From: a virus
IMG/VR virus record: IMGVR_UViG_3300005663_000028
Location: 115,554 to 179,553 of that record
Direction: 5' to 3' (one strand)
DNA: 64,000 nucleotides
Numbering within the stretch: position 1 is the first letter of the stretch; the number at the start of each line of letters is the position of its first letter. Positions 49,819 through 58,404 of the stretch are shown here, one piece after another. The position numbers and the translations under genes are program-made. The notes under the pieces were generated by a model. It did not search any database, was not told the DNA's origin, and was given only the letters and a program-made list of their open reading frames with translations.

Positions 49819-50898
49819 TTAGTTCTCCTTTAGAACATTTTTATGCGGGCGAATTTGTTTCATTATATATTCTTCGACTCTTCTGTGGTTACCATCAAAT
49901 ATGGCGAACATTGCTAACTGGTGTTTCATCTCCTTAACTAAATTCGCAAAAGCTGCTCGCCCTGACAGGTTAGGAACTGTACTGACTTTACCCAGAACTG
50001 ACAAGAATTGTTTTTTAATCTCAAGAAGCAAAGTCATATATTCAAGTTCGAGGGAGGCGGCCAATCTGTCAAGTTCATTGTGATAATCTACATCAACAAC
50101 TCTCCACATAACCTCTGGAACCAGACCCGTAACCATCGTATCCCAAACACCGAGTGGAGTTAGGTCCGCTAACAAATTGCTCCGTCTAAGATAATCTTTA
50201 GATTTGATTTTTACCCGTAGACCGTTTGTGAATCTAACTATGAATCCCTCAAGTTCACTACCTGGAATCGTCTTGATTTGTCCACGGCAGTACCCAAGAT
50301 AAGTTTGATCATATGATTCCGCCAGTGTGAACCCGAACTGCCTACCCCATAACTCAACTCGTTCCCAACAATATTCTACCCCAGTGTGGCGATTATATGC
50401 CCCCAATAAAATTAAATCCTCCCGATTGCCGTAATCCACGACTATCCGGGTAGCAGGACAGATAAGTTCAAATAACAATGTTACTTCGTCTGGCAAACCT
50501 GTAAGGTCATATTTTTTCAAGAATTCTGTTGCCCAAACGGCGCCAATGCTCTTAAATGACCCCCTGGTGGCGATTTTGTGTTGATTATCGTGACGATATA
50601 GAATCCCAAGCCATCCATCTTCTTTACGGAAGAGTCTGAATCCATCTTTCCATGGAAGGTTATGTTCCTGAGTTTCCTTTGTTTGGTTCGTATTGAAAAA
50701 CTTTGGAAATGCCCTTGCGACGACCTCCCCTGTTTTTCTATTAAGAATGATTCCCCTACTGTTTAGGATGATGTCATCCCATTTTTGGGTTTTGTTGACG
50801 TATGAGTAAACCCTCAGATCGCCCAAGTCGTCGCATCTGAGTAGTTTCTGTTTAACCAATTGATCTCGTTGTTCGACTTCTTCTTTTGTGACCCTCAC
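49819..50898 (-). CDS. RNA ligase, T4 Rnl1 type
   Basis: 359 aa from a GTG at 50898. Nucleotidyltransferase motifs: I RKEDGWLG (adenylated K92), IIIa LLFELICP, IV ELEGFIV, V VKIKSKDYL. T4 RnlA seals tRNAs cut by host anticodon nucleases after end-healing by Pnkp. A 5' kinase (55.2 kb) and tRNA genes nearby fit the same pathway. Confidence 0.9.
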   Translation of the reverse strand: MRVTKEEVEQRDQLVKQKLLRCDDLGDLRVYSYVNKTQKWDDIILNSRGIILNRKTGEVVARAFPKFFNTNQTKETQEHNLPWKDGFRLFRKEDGWLGILYRHDNQHKIATRGSFKSIGAVWATEFLKKYDLTGLPDEVTLLFELICPATRIVVDYGNREDLILLGAYNRHTGVEYCWERVELWGRQFGFTLAESYDQTYLGYCRGQIKTIPGSELEGFIVRFTNGLRVKIKSKDYLRRSNLLADLTPLGVWDTMVTGLVPEVMWRVVDVDYHNELDRLAASLELEYMTLLLEIKKQFLSVLGKVSTVPNLSGRAAFANLVKEMKHQLAMFAIFDGNHRRVEEYIMKQIRPHKNVLKEN

Positions 50899-51071
50899 TC
50901 TTCTAGTCCTTCATGGTAATAAATAATGAGATAGTCCCCCTCATCAGATTCCTCGCAATTTTCTACTGCCCCAAATGCATTTTCGTATATAGCTGCAAGT
51001 TCATCTGCGCCGCAATCCCTGATTAATTCGTGCAATTCATCTGCCGCTTGTTGGTGACTAATCTTTTTCAT
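50895..51071 (-). CDS. Unknown small acidic protein
   Basis: 58 aa. KKISHQQAADELHELIRD helix, then EESDEGDYLIIYYHEGLEE. AGGAACC upstream of the ATG. Its TGA overlaps the ligase GTG, so the two are coupled. Confidence 0.6.
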   Translation of the reverse strand: MKKISHQQAADELHELIRDCGADELAAIYENAFGAVENCEESDEGDYLIIYYHEGLEE

Positions 51072-51283
51072 CTTAGGTTCCTTTGAAGTACTGGTCTGGT
51101 TAGTTTATTCTGAGCCTTGAAACACTCTAGACACGCTGTTTGTCCAAACCATTCTCCCTCCCAGTCATTGGGGAGTATGATATCTTCATACACAGGAATT
51201 CCATGCGTGTTATACGTGGATTCTCCACAAACAAAACAGTCAGCGTGGGATTCATTCATATTGATGATAAGGGTTTTGGGCAT
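51068..51283 (-). CDS. Unknown zinc-finger small protein
   Basis: 71 aa. CFVC and CLEC pairs 36 residues apart suggest one zinc. AGGAG precedes the ATG. No function assigned. Confidence 0.6.
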   Translation of the reverse strand: MPKTLIINMNESHADCFVCGESTYNTHGIPVYEDIILPNDWEGEWFGQTACLECFKAQNKLTRPVLQRNLR

Positions 51284-51297
51284 GGAATTCTCCTAAA

Positions 51298-51372
51298 TAC
51301 CCCTGACCGGGCTCGAACCGGCAAATCTCCAGGATGAAAACCTGGTGTCTTAACCAATTAGACGACAGGGGC
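51298..51372 (-). tRNA. tRNA-Glu (anticodon TTC)
   Basis: 75-nt cloverleaf: acceptor GCCCCTG/CAGGGGT, anticodon stem CCAGG/CCTGG with loop TTTTCAT, T-arm CCGG-TTCGAGC. Discriminator A; CCA not encoded. Confidence 0.92.
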
Positions 51373-51398
51373 GTTAAGAAGCGTAGCTTCTTCACTAG

Positions 51399-51653
51399 TT
51401 AAGTGATGTTGGCTATTATCTGGCGAATGTTGCCAACTGTACATGGAAACTCAGATTGATCAATACCGTGTGTTCGCTTATGCCACCAGTACGTATCTCT
51501 TTTGAAGGTATCGTGCCATTCTGAATGTAAGCAGGCGTGACACTGAGCCGCCGCTGCGATCTCAAGTCCTGCGAGGAAATTTTCTTGATCGCGTTTTTCG
51601 AGATCGTCTGGACTCAATGACCAGAACGGGTCTTCATCTCCATCCTGAAACAT
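51399..51653 (-). CDS. Unknown small protein
   Basis: 84 aa. Acidic N-terminus, then CHACLHSEWHD, a possible zinc site. No clear ribosome site at 51653; a later start is possible. Between it and 51785 lies a terminator. Confidence 0.5.
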   Translation of the reverse strand: MFQDGDEDPFWSLSPDDLEKRDQENFLAGLEIAAAAQCHACLHSEWHDTFKRDTYWWHKRTHGIDQSEFPCTVGNIRQIIANIT

Positions 51654-51703
51654 AGAAAACTATTTAAGCCATTCGATTGGTGACAACATTCAATTCTCTC
51701 CGC

Positions 51704-51760
51704 AAAAAAGGGGTGGGGAAAGGGTAGGTAACCACCAAATCAACCCTATTCCCCCACCCC
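51704..51760 (-). terminator. Strong rho-independent terminator
   Basis: Long G/C-rich stem GGGGTGGGG.AAGGGT pairing with ACCCT.TTCCCCCACCCC across a 17-base loop, then TTTTTT on the minus strand. It ends the operon that includes 51785-51991. Confidence 0.85.
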
Positions 51761-51784
51761 AGGTGGTACAGAAGAAAAGTCTCC

Positions 51785-51991
51785 CTATTTTGAATTATGT
51801 GATTTGAAAAGGAAACCACATAGGATACTTAATCCCCATGCTTGTAGGAACCCAATTTCCTGAAGACCGAATATGTCGGGACATAGAACATTCCACAGCC
51901 ACAGTACTGGAAGAGCGAAGATCGCTGAGAACAAAACTACCGTAATTAAAAATCCAACTAATACTCCGATGAAAATCATAACACTCTGCAT
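51785..51991 (-). CDS. Small phage membrane protein
   Basis: 68 aa from MQSVMIF (AGGAG upstream). Two hydrophobic helices with LPVLWLWNVLCPDIFG between them and QAWGLSILCGFLF; similar small proteins occur in several T4-like phages. Function unknown. Confidence 0.65.
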   Translation of the reverse strand: MQSVMIFIGVLVGFLITVVLFSAIFALPVLWLWNVLCPDIFGLQEIGFLQAWGLSILCGFLFKSHNSK

Positions 51992-52040
51992 TGTAATCTC
52001 CTTTTTTGAATTTATCAATAGGTTGTTGTGACAACTCCCG

Positions 52041-52460
52041 TTACTCAATTAACTGATCCAGGGAAGGAAGACTACCCAGAATCGCCTTGGCGACTTCTAC
52101 ATCTTCAGCGAACTGAATTTCGACAATGGCATTGTCCATTGCTGTCGATAGCTTATTAACGGCGATTCTCTTGGAAGTCATGAGTTGGCCTTCATACGAC
52201 TCCACCGCCTTCTCGAATTCATCCCATTTGGAATCGAGTTGTTTTTGCTCTTGGTCCAGCTTTGTTTGTTTCGAAGCCAAGGATTCAAGTGTCTTAGTAA
52301 GACTTCTGCATAGTTTTGCAACAAAATCACTTGCATACTCTTGAATATCTTGGATTCTGTAACCACGTTTCTTGGGAAACTGCTTATCAAGCTCCCTCTC
52401 CAGAACCTTAGCTCGACCCTGAAGCATCTTTACCAACAAATCTCTCTGTTTCTGATTCAT
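52041..52460 (-). CDS. Coiled-coil protein
   Basis: 139 aa, nearly all helix with heptads (SLASKQTKLDQEQKQLDSK). Structural or oligomeric role likely; no family recognised. Confidence 0.6.
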   Translation of the reverse strand: MNQKQRDLLVKMLQGRAKVLERELDKQFPKKRGYRIQDIQEYASDFVAKLCRSLTKTLESLASKQTKLDQEQKQLDSKWDEFEKAVESYEGQLMTSKRIAVNKLSTAMDNAIVEIQFAEDVEVAKAILGSLPSLDQLIE

Positions 52461-52461
52461 T

Positions 52462-52680
52462 TCATTTTCCTTTCTTGAGAACTATTTGTTCAAATCTTTC
52501 TGGTAGAAAAAATCTACCATCACATGCATCAACGTGCTTCAATATTTCTTCTATTTCGGGTGTACGTCCTCCTTGTTCAATTACTACGTCAACGAGTACA
52601 TCATAGGCTTCTTCCCTAATTCCATCGTCGTCGTTTAGCAAGGCTATCATTAGCTTAGCCATAGGTTCATGAAATTTCAT
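52462..52680 (-). CDS. Unknown small acidic protein
   Basis: 72 aa. Helical, with a HEAT-repeat-like LMIALLNDDDGIREEAYDVL. Adjoins the coiled-coil gene with one base between. No function assigned. Confidence 0.55.
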   Translation of the reverse strand: MKFHEPMAKLMIALLNDDDGIREEAYDVLVDVVIEQGGRTPEIEEILKHVDACDGRFFLPERFEQIVLKKGK

Positions 52681-52729
52681 TTTCTTAATTCCTTTTTACG
52701 AGTCGTTAGTGGCGAACATCGCCACGTTT

Positions 52730-52912
52730 TTAGTCTGGATTAAAAAATTCCACTATCTCAGAAATAGCCCACATAAAGAGTGCGACACCGACAAAGACAC
52801 CAAGTGTACTAAGTACTTCCATTTCCAAAATCATTATAGTTATTAGCCCAATTGCAACCAACAACAAAATAATCGTGGCTATGGCCTTTCGAATACCCCA
52901 AACAATTCTCAT
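52730..52912 (-). CDS. Small membrane protein
   Basis: 60 aa from ATG 52912 (AGGAG six bases upstream). Two adjacent hydrophobic helices, basic N-terminus. Function unknown. Confidence 0.6.
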   Translation of the reverse strand: MRIVWGIRKAIATIILLLVAIGLITIMILEMEVLSTLGVFVGVALFMWAISEIVEFFNPD

Positions 52913-52924
52913 ACACATCTCCTA

Positions 52925-53197
52925 CTAATTATAGGGCCAATCACACTCATGACAAAAACACTCCGATCCTTCTGGAGCATTAGAATGCACTTCTAATGTT
53001 TTTTGTTTACAATTAGGGCACACATCCATATTCAAGGGTTTGACAGAGTCAAACCCGAAGCGTTTCATTAATTCAGCATCACCATACACCAATTCCCTAA
53101 TTGTCTTGGGTACTTCGTTAATGCGATTGGCGAAAGCCCGATCGCCTCCGAATTTGTTAACCCAAGAGTTCAATTTGCGGTATAGCTCTGGTCTCAT
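52925..53197 (-). CDS. Unknown protein with C-terminal zinc ribbon
   Basis: 90 aa from ATG 53197. Helical first 60 residues, then CPNC and CFCHEC, a zinc ribbon. No family recognised. Confidence 0.6.
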   Translation of the reverse strand: MRPELYRKLNSWVNKFGGDRAFANRINEVPKTIRELVYGDAELMKRFGFDSVKPLNMDVCPNCKQKTLEVHSNAPEGSECFCHECDWPYN

Positions 53198-53212
53198 TTT
53201 TTCTTTTCCCAC

Positions 53213-53298
53213 AAACGTTTACTACCAAGGTAGTATGATAAACAACAGATTACCCAACACAGCAAGACAGGCATATGGTTTTCCATATGATGTGTTCC
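53213..53298. repeat. Intergenic spacer with two small palindromes
   Basis: ACTACC-AA-GGTAGT and CATATGG-TTTT-CCATATG. They may be regulatory or part of a leader; no T-run follows either. Confidence 0.4.
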
Positions 53299-53487
53299 TT
53301 ATGTGTTTTTGCAACAAATTCTATTAAGGATTCTTTTCCAGAGGGGTGGGACAACAACAAACCAGTCTTTGTGGATCAATCTTCCGTTTACGGAGTAAGC
53401 GTTTCCTCTTGGGTCTAATTCAACTTTGTAAACCTTGCCACCTTTGATCCCCAAAGACGATAAATTACACTTAGCTCGGACTTTCAT
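53299..53487 (-). CDS. Unknown small beta-rich protein
   Basis: 62 aa. KVRAKCNLSSLGIKGGKVYKV suggests a small barrel; C-terminus basic with CC. GGGAGG precedes the ATG. It lies directly after tRNA-Met. Confidence 0.55.
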   Translation of the reverse strand: MKVRAKCNLSSLGIKGGKVYKVELDPRGNAYSVNGRLIHKDWFVVVPPLWKRILNRICCKNT

Positions 53488-53525
53488 TCTTCAACCTCCC
53501 TATATTCACAAAGCATTCCCGGAAC

Positions 53526-53600
53526 TGGGGGCTGTGGGATTCGAACCCACGATCTCAAAATTATGAGTTTTTTGCTTTGGTCCAGCTAAGCTAAGCCCCC
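53526..53600 (-). tRNA. tRNA-Met (anticodon CAT), or Ile2 if lysidine-modified
   Basis: 75 nt. Acceptor GGGGGCT/AGCCCCC, anticodon loop CTCATAA, T-arm GTGGG-TTCGAAT-CCCAC, discriminator A. A paired first base argues against initiator Met. The first anticodon-stem pair is mismatched. Confidence 0.88.
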
Positions 53601-53616
53601 GTAATAGATAAATAGA

Positions 53617-53829
53617 TTACGCTCTTAATTGTAGAGACACGATGTCTCTCCGTGAGATTGTTTCAGTCTTAATCTTGCCACTACCATTCTTATCTGTCCC
53701 GGCGCAATACTCAACTGTGATATTTCTCTCACTTGTTTCGAGAACCGTGCATGGCTGGTAAATAGCCTCTTTTGTCCCATTCATTGTCCGAACAATCACC
53801 AAATCACCCTTTTCTACTTTCTCTATCAC
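53617..53829 (-). CDS. Unknown small beta-rich protein
   Basis: 70 aa. KGDLVIVRTMNGTKEAIYQPC resembles a small SH3-like barrel. No function assigned. 53830-53880 shows nothing. Confidence 0.55.
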   Translation of the reverse strand: MIEKVEKGDLVIVRTMNGTKEAIYQPCTVLETSERNITVEYCAGTDKNGSGKIKTETISRRDIVSLQLRA

Positions 53830-53880
53830 AATATCTCCCTAAGTAAACTAGTCTCTAGTACAAACCCACCCCGCAGCTAT

Positions 53881-54051
53881 TTAGTCAATTCCAAGACTGA
53901 CCGCAATATCGTCTACACCAACGACCTGACCAGTTACGCCCGTTTCGCACATTTCCCCCAAACAAAACGCCGCCGCTTCAAATGAGGTAAATGGAGTGGT
54001 AATACTCCAGTGCAAAGCTCCGTGATTTTTATGTAAAATCACCCAGGACAT
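53881..54051 (-). CDS. Unknown small protein
   Basis: 56 aa. MSWVILHKNHGALHWSIT then FTSFEAAAFCLGEMCETG; AAGGAG before the ATG. No family recognised. Confidence 0.6.
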   Translation of the reverse strand: MSWVILHKNHGALHWSITTPFTSFEAAAFCLGEMCETGVTGQVVGVDDIAVSLGID

Positions 54052-54054
54052 TTG

Positions 54055-54285
54055 TTACTCCTTGTCAAGTATCCTTTCAAGACTCATCCAGATTTTTGAC
54101 ATAAACCCTTGGGTGTATGCTAGGTTTGACCTGGCCGATATAAATACCCACTGGTCGATTGTTGGGTCTAACCTTAGCATACCAACTTCGTAATTCCCAG
54201 ACCAAACACAAGCTCCAACCAAATCTCCACCTTCACTATCGTGAGGCAAAACCAGACAATCACAGTGAGTACTAAGAATAATCAT
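54055..54285 (-). CDS. Unknown small protein
   Basis: 76 aa from ATG 54285 (GGAG upstream). Cys near the N-terminus, beta strands in the middle, helical end. Upstream 54298-54424 holds hairpins (GGGGGAATTTATTCCCCC and GGCC-TTTCC-GGCC) and a weak 36-codon ORF ending at this ATG. Confidence 0.55.
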   Translation of the reverse strand: MIILSTHCDCLVLPHDSEGGDLVGACVWSGNYEVGMLRLDPTIDQWVFISARSNLAYTQGFMSKIWMSLERILDKE

Positions 54286-54424
54286 TGTCTTCTCCACCCG
54301 TTGGGGGAATTTATTCCCCCGACCGAAGTCCCACCCAATTCGGTATCGTGGTTACTACCACCCCGTCGCATACATATCGGCCTTTCCGGCCTCATTTACA
54401 TATCTTTCATTCCTCAGTCTCCAA

Positions 54425-55177
54425 TTAGTGATCCTTTTTATTATTACGTAACTGGCTTGTTCGTTCAGTCTTATGTTCATACAATACTGTTAATGTCGAG
54501 TTAATGTCAAAGGCTAGCCCTTCAAGTTCGTGCCAGTAATAACCAGACCCTTCAACTTGTTTCTGTGTCATAACAGATATATCCCCTAAGTATTGCTTGT
54601 AGGTTGCTACGTAACCTGGATCACGGAAATCACCATACTTAGGTGTCCAGTCATGCTTATGATACCACGACAATGGAAGTAATTTGCGATAACTATGATT
54701 GCGATCTTCATCGTGTCTATACCATACACGACGGACATGTATTGTTTCTGCAAAATCGGTTTTATCTATAATGACAAGTTTCATTCGAGATTGAGATTCT
54801 AGAACGAACAATCGTTTGTCTACGTGTGGAATGAACCACCCGTGATTATCAAGATCGTTGAATGTAAATCGATCTGTTTTCGTGTACTGTAATCTTTTGA
54901 GCATTTCATGGACCATTAGAATGTCGGGTAACATCTGTCGGAATCGGAACCACCCCAATCGATCCATCGTCCAACGGACTAATAGGTCAAAACACCCACG
55001 ATCTTCATCAACACTACTCAGTGCTGACGAGAAAAAGGTCGCCAAAATATCCGTATCCCCCGACCATTTGCGCCGTAGAATGTCTGCCACATGTATACCA
55101 AATGATTCAGCAACTCCATGTTGTTCCATATGTTTATCGAGATGGTTTGTAAGTTGATCTAGTTCTTTAGTAGTCAA
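54425..55177 (-). CDS. Unknown 250-aa protein
   Basis: 250 aa, helical N-terminus (1-90), then a His/Tyr/Trp-rich mixed domain (WFIPHVDKRLFVLESQS, RRVWYRHDEDRNHSYRK). No motif recognised. It overlaps the polynucleotide kinase by 11 bases, so a link to RNA repair is possible but unproven. Confidence 0.6.
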   Translation of the reverse strand: MTTKELDQLTNHLDKHMEQHGVAESFGIHVADILRRKWSGDTDILATFFSSALSSVDEDRGCFDLLVRWTMDRLGWFRFRQMLPDILMVHEMLKRLQYTKTDRFTFNDLDNHGWFIPHVDKRLFVLESQSRMKLVIIDKTDFAETIHVRRVWYRHDEDRNHSYRKLLPLSWYHKHDWTPKYGDFRDPGYVATYKQYLGDISVMTQKQVEGSGYYWHELEGLAFDINSTLTVLYEHKTERTSQLRNNKKDH

Positions 55178-55634
55178 TTGACTTCATCCTTTCGATATCC
55201 AAAAATCCCTCATCAAAACAAGGAGGACGAAACTCGGCGAACATCCTATTTATAATCTCATCAGGCACCTTTCTTTGTCGAGCTTTGTTCCTTTCAACAC
55301 AAACCGCAAATGGAGTATCCATCCACACACACGAAATGTCCACATTCAACTCCTCAGCTATTGTAATCCAGATTTTTCGACTCTCTTTTGTCAGATGGGT
55401 TCCGTCGATAATAACACTATGGCCGATATCGAGTAATACTCTCGCCACTGTTTTGACATGAGACCACACCATATCTTCCGCTGGTTCATGATAATCCGCA
55501 CCGGTCAAGGTCTTGCGAAACTCATCGGGACACAAAACTATTACGCCAGTTGAGCCACAATCTATACACTCTCGGATATTCTGTAGATATGTGGATTTGC
55601 CAGACCCAGGAGGGCCACACATGATTATCAGCAT
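55167..55634 (-). CDS. 5' polynucleotide kinase (T4 Pnkp kinase-like)
   Basis: 155 aa. P-loop MCGPPGSGKST (7-15), PDEFR (D37), IDGTHLTKESR (76-86) and the RNKAR lid (115-119) match the kinase domain of Pnkp and related AAA_33 enzymes. It lacks the 3' phosphatase domain. It would phosphorylate 5'-OH RNA ends for the RNA ligase at 49.8 kb. Confidence 0.87.
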   Translation of the reverse strand: MLIIMCGPPGSGKSTYLQNIRECIDCGSTGVIVLCPDEFRKTLTGADYHEPAEDMVWSHVKTVARVLLDIGHSVIIDGTHLTKESRKIWITIAEELNVDISCVWMDTPFAVCVERNKARQRKVPDEIINRMFAEFRPPCFDEGFLDIERMKSIDY

Positions 55635-55828
55635 TTTACACCTTCTCCACATACAACACAATAGATGGCGTCATTATCACCACAATCTGTCCATGAATTC
55701 GGTAGTCCAAGGTCACTCGTTATTCCCGTTTGATGTTCCGCCTCAGTCTTATTCTCCGGTGTAAAATGCTTCGCGCATAAACCTGTTTCACCACATGCTG
55801 TACCTTGTTGGGTTATTAAAGCGAACAT
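55628..55828 (-). CDS. Unknown small Cys-containing protein
   Basis: 66 aa. C-terminal CVVC and C; N-terminal C residues complete a possible zinc site. Overlaps the kinase start by 7 bases. Confidence 0.55.
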   Translation of the reverse strand: MFALITQQGTACGETGLCAKHFTPENKTEAEHQTGITSDLGLPNSWTDCGDNDAIYCVVCGEGVKC

Positions 55829-56085
55829 TTTACACTCCCGTCAATAACAGTTTGTGCTGCTTCGAAAAGGACCAATGAGGCCCCTTCTAATGACGATCTT
55901 AGGGCAGAATGAACTTGTCTAGTAGTTAGAACAGGTATGACTGCCTCATCTGGAGCTTGCGGATGTTGATATAGTTGTTCAACCACCTCATAGAGAGTAA
56001 TGTACTTTCCCTCGCTCGCCGGTTTGGTAAACCATGAGATATGCTTTTCGCTTACAGGTTTTTCGTTGATGACGGTAATTATCAT
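55816..56085 (-). CDS. Unknown small protein
   Basis: 89 aa. MIITVINEKPVSEKHISW start, then helical. No family recognised. Confidence 0.55.
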   Translation of the reverse strand: MIITVINEKPVSEKHISWFTKPASEGKYITLYEVVEQLYQHPQAPDEAVIPVLTTRQVHSALRSSLEGASLVLFEAAQTVIDGSVKCSL

Positions 56086-56101
56086 GGTATTTTCCTTTCC
56101 C

Positions 56102-56629
56102 CTACGGGTTGTTAATGATCAACTTGAGATGAGAAACTCTCAACTCTCTTTCTCTCCGTTCTCTCCTACTCATCCTACGTCTCGGTTGATTATTAATCCA
56201 CGCCAGTTCCCTATGAGCCCGAACAACTTTGGGATCACGCAACGCATCATGAATCTCACCAGAGGAAACTAAACCACACGCACTACCGTCAATCCGACGT
56301 GAAATCCGACTTGCAGTAGTCCTAGCTGATCTCGGCCTAATTAAAGTACCTCTCTTTTTCTTCCACTGCCCATCCAACCCCTGTTCCATATGAACATCGC
56401 TCTGACCCCTACGGCGAATCGAGAACCCCATGGTGCCATTGCCACATCTCTTTTGTGTCTGGCTATCCCCCTTAAACCTCTTTCCCCCCTTAACCGGAAC
56501 ACAATGCTCAGACCTGGGTATCTTGTGATCCTTCGCCCACTCCCCATCTTTCCCGTGGAGAAAATTATATCCATAACCACCACCAACAACTCCAAGAACA
56601 ACGACTTCTTTCTTTTCTCTGCGACTCAT
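56102..56629 (-). CDS. Unknown Arg/Lys-rich protein
   Basis: 175 aa, highly basic, with RRMSRRERRERELR near the end. Gly-rich N-terminus (VVVLGVVGGGYGYNF). Nucleic-acid binding is likely. No domain recognised. Confidence 0.55.
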   Translation of the reverse strand: MSRREKKEVVVLGVVGGGYGYNFLHGKDGEWAKDHKIPRSEHCVPVKGGKRFKGDSQTQKRCGNGTMGFSIRRRGQSDVHMEQGLDGQWKKKRGTLIRPRSARTTASRISRRIDGSACGLVSSGEIHDALRDPKVVRAHRELAWINNQPRRRMSRRERRERELRVSHLKLIINNP

Positions 56630-57285
56630 AGTGGCTCTCCTTTGCGAATATATTTGTCAACCACTCCAACAAATACCGAATCTTTCCGATTAAATTCATC
56701 CGTGACATATCTACTAACATTGTTGACACGAACCTCTTTTCCCGATTCAACAAGACGATAAATAGAGGTTCCAGCGATCTTGTCTTGTTCTTGTGAATAC
56801 CACGCATTGTTAATACCTGATTCTGCGGTGTGGTGTTTGGGTTTCCCGTGTTGCGAAACCTGTGGTTTCGCGACACATTCGAGACATGGTTTCGTTGATC
56901 CAGGAATGATCATGGCGATTTGTTTGGTTCCTTTGCACCATCTGCAAAGTTTGGGTCCAGAGTTAACTTCTTCCTCTTCTTTTTCCCAATCATCTAATCC
57001 CAGAACTTTGCGGAAGTGTGCTCTCTGCCTGTCTTGTAGAAGTTGATCCACGTTTCCGCAAGCAGAGATCAATTGTTTTCCTCCTCGTTTGATGATTCTA
57101 TATGAGTCTTCGTCTATCCATCCCGGCCAGTCGTTGACGTTATCTGGGTTTACGCACCATGTCAACCCGGCGTCTCTGCCGTTTGGTGGGTCCACTATGA
57201 TATATGTGTTTCCGTGAATGAAAGAACCTGGCTCGTCTATTACGACAGTGTCTCCCGGTTTGGCTTTTTCTAGTTCAGAACCCAT
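56626..57285 (-). CDS. Unknown zinc-finger protein, paralogue of 62433-62729
   Basis: 219 aa. N-terminus AKPGDTVVIDEPG ... YRIIKRGGKQ and the motif HFRKVLGLDDW are shared with the 62433-62729 protein. A zinc knuckle CRWCKGTKQ ... CLEC follows, then a mixed domain. It looks like a longer member of a small phage family. Confidence 0.6.
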   Translation of the reverse strand: MGSELEKAKPGDTVVIDEPGSFIHGNTYIIVDPPNGRDAGLTWCVNPDNVNDWPGWIDEDSYRIIKRGGKQLISACGNVDQLLQDRQRAHFRKVLGLDDWEKEEEEVNSGPKLCRWCKGTKQIAMIIPGSTKPCLECVAKPQVSQHGKPKHHTAESGINNAWYSQEQDKIAGTSIYRLVESGKEVRVNNVSRYVTDEFNRKDSVFVGVVDKYIRKGEPL

Positions 57286-57291
57286 TAAGGT

Positions 57292-57804
57292 TTACTCCTT
57301 TAGCTCACATTGCCTATCACCATTTATGAAGCCTAACACTCCATCTTTCGTACCCACTACGTTTATGCAAAAGAAAAGTGGCTTTCCTGATATCTGCTTT
57401 TTGTTTGGTAGGCTAAACTCAATATTTGTTTCTCTAGCTAGTTTGAGATATGAATAACCTTGAAAGATGAAAATAGAACCTGGGGGGATTTCATAAAACT
57501 CGATCTGATTACATGGGAATGGATGGGGCATTTTGATTGTAGAGACACCGTACTCAAGGATTGGGAAATCACTCTCCATGATTTCATCTTCCATTTTGAA
57601 CGCAAGCTTCCACGCCTCATTTATGTCGGTGAACACTTCGCACTTCCCAAACAAGCGATTTACCCAATCCATATTGAAGAATGGAGGCCCCATATCATCA
57701 GGAAGGTCTGGGTTGTAGTTAATGTTTTCAATTGCCATCGCATGGGCAACCCGATATTCCGGCCCCGCTGATTCGAGGACGTAGATTCCATTGTCAGCAC
57801 TCAT
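57292..57804 (-). CDS. Conserved phage protein (MSADNGIYVL family)
   Basis: 170 aa. The opening MSADNGIYVLES, RVAHAMAIENI and later WVNRLFGKCEVFTD are typical of a widespread phage hypothetical family. Function unknown. Confidence 0.7.
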   Translation of the reverse strand: MSADNGIYVLESAGPEYRVAHAMAIENINYNPDLPDDMGPPFFNMDWVNRLFGKCEVFTDINEAWKLAFKMEDEIMESDFPILEYGVSTIKMPHPFPCNQIEFYEIPPGSIFIFQGYSYLKLARETNIEFSLPNKKQISGKPLFFCINVVGTKDGVLGFINGDRQCELKE

Positions 57805-57819
57805 GCTTGCTCCTTTTCT

Positions 57820-58242
57820 TTATGAGCCCCACAAAATAGCCCAGATGCCAAATTCATTGTCATCCCAAAGACCAATTTTTTCTAACCCCCGTTCCATCCT
57901 CTTTCTGACATCCGAAGCGGGTAAGTGTATTAGTTGCGATGGTTTCTCACAATCATTAGCTACTTCAGAGACTGCTCCAGGACCAGCGACAGTAATGAAA
58001 TCCTCCCACTCGATATCGAACACTCGGAAGGTACACAGAGTATTCATATCACGGTTGTATTCAGGGATTGTTTTATGTAGAGTCACCCACAGCGGTTTAC
58101 CACATTTGGCGCAGAATTCGTCATCCTTAATCCGGGATTCTGGTATGTTGTGTTCACATTCCCTAACTTTTTCTGTCAGGAAGATTTTGGATTTAGGAAT
58201 TCGACATCCGACCACAGCGGCTGCGTGGTATGTTGTGCTCAT
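57820..58242 (-). CDS. Conserved phage protein with zinc site
   Basis: 140 aa. MSTTYHAAAVVG start, then CEHNIPESRIKDDEFCAKCG, a likely zinc ribbon. Function unknown. Confidence 0.65.
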   Translation of the reverse strand: MSTTYHAAAVVGCRIPKSKIFLTEKVRECEHNIPESRIKDDEFCAKCGKPLWVTLHKTIPEYNRDMNTLCTFRVFDIEWEDFITVAGPGAVSEVANDCEKPSQLIHLPASDVRKRMERGLEKIGLWDDNEFGIWAILWGS

Positions 58243-58260
58243 TCTTATTCTCTCTTTTTA

Positions 58261-58365
58261 TCACATAGATGAGGAAACGGTAGCATTCCGGAACATCAGA
58301 CACCAGAATGCCAGACACAAAAAGATGATTACTGCTGCTGTTGCGAATCTCCACGCCATTGACAT
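58261..58365 (-). CDS. Tiny membrane peptide
   Basis: 34 aa: MSMAWRFATAAVIIFLCLA, then FWCLMFRN. One hydrophobic helix; GGAGAGG upstream of the ATG. Fills a gap otherwise without genes. Confidence 0.45.
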   Translation of the reverse strand: MSMAWRFATAAVIIFLCLAFWCLMFRNATVSSSM

Positions 58366-58404
58366 GGTATTTCCTCTCCGAGAGAAATCCCAGGAGCTTT
58401 GCCC

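Noticed and set aside
54306-54420. 36-codon Arg-rich ORF before 54285
   Set aside because: It ends at the next start but covers two strong hairpins and lacks a clear ribosome site; left as leader sequence.
56341-56601. Minus-strand 86-codon ORF
   Set aside because: It lies inside 56102-56629 in another frame; the latter has a stop-start overlap with its neighbour.
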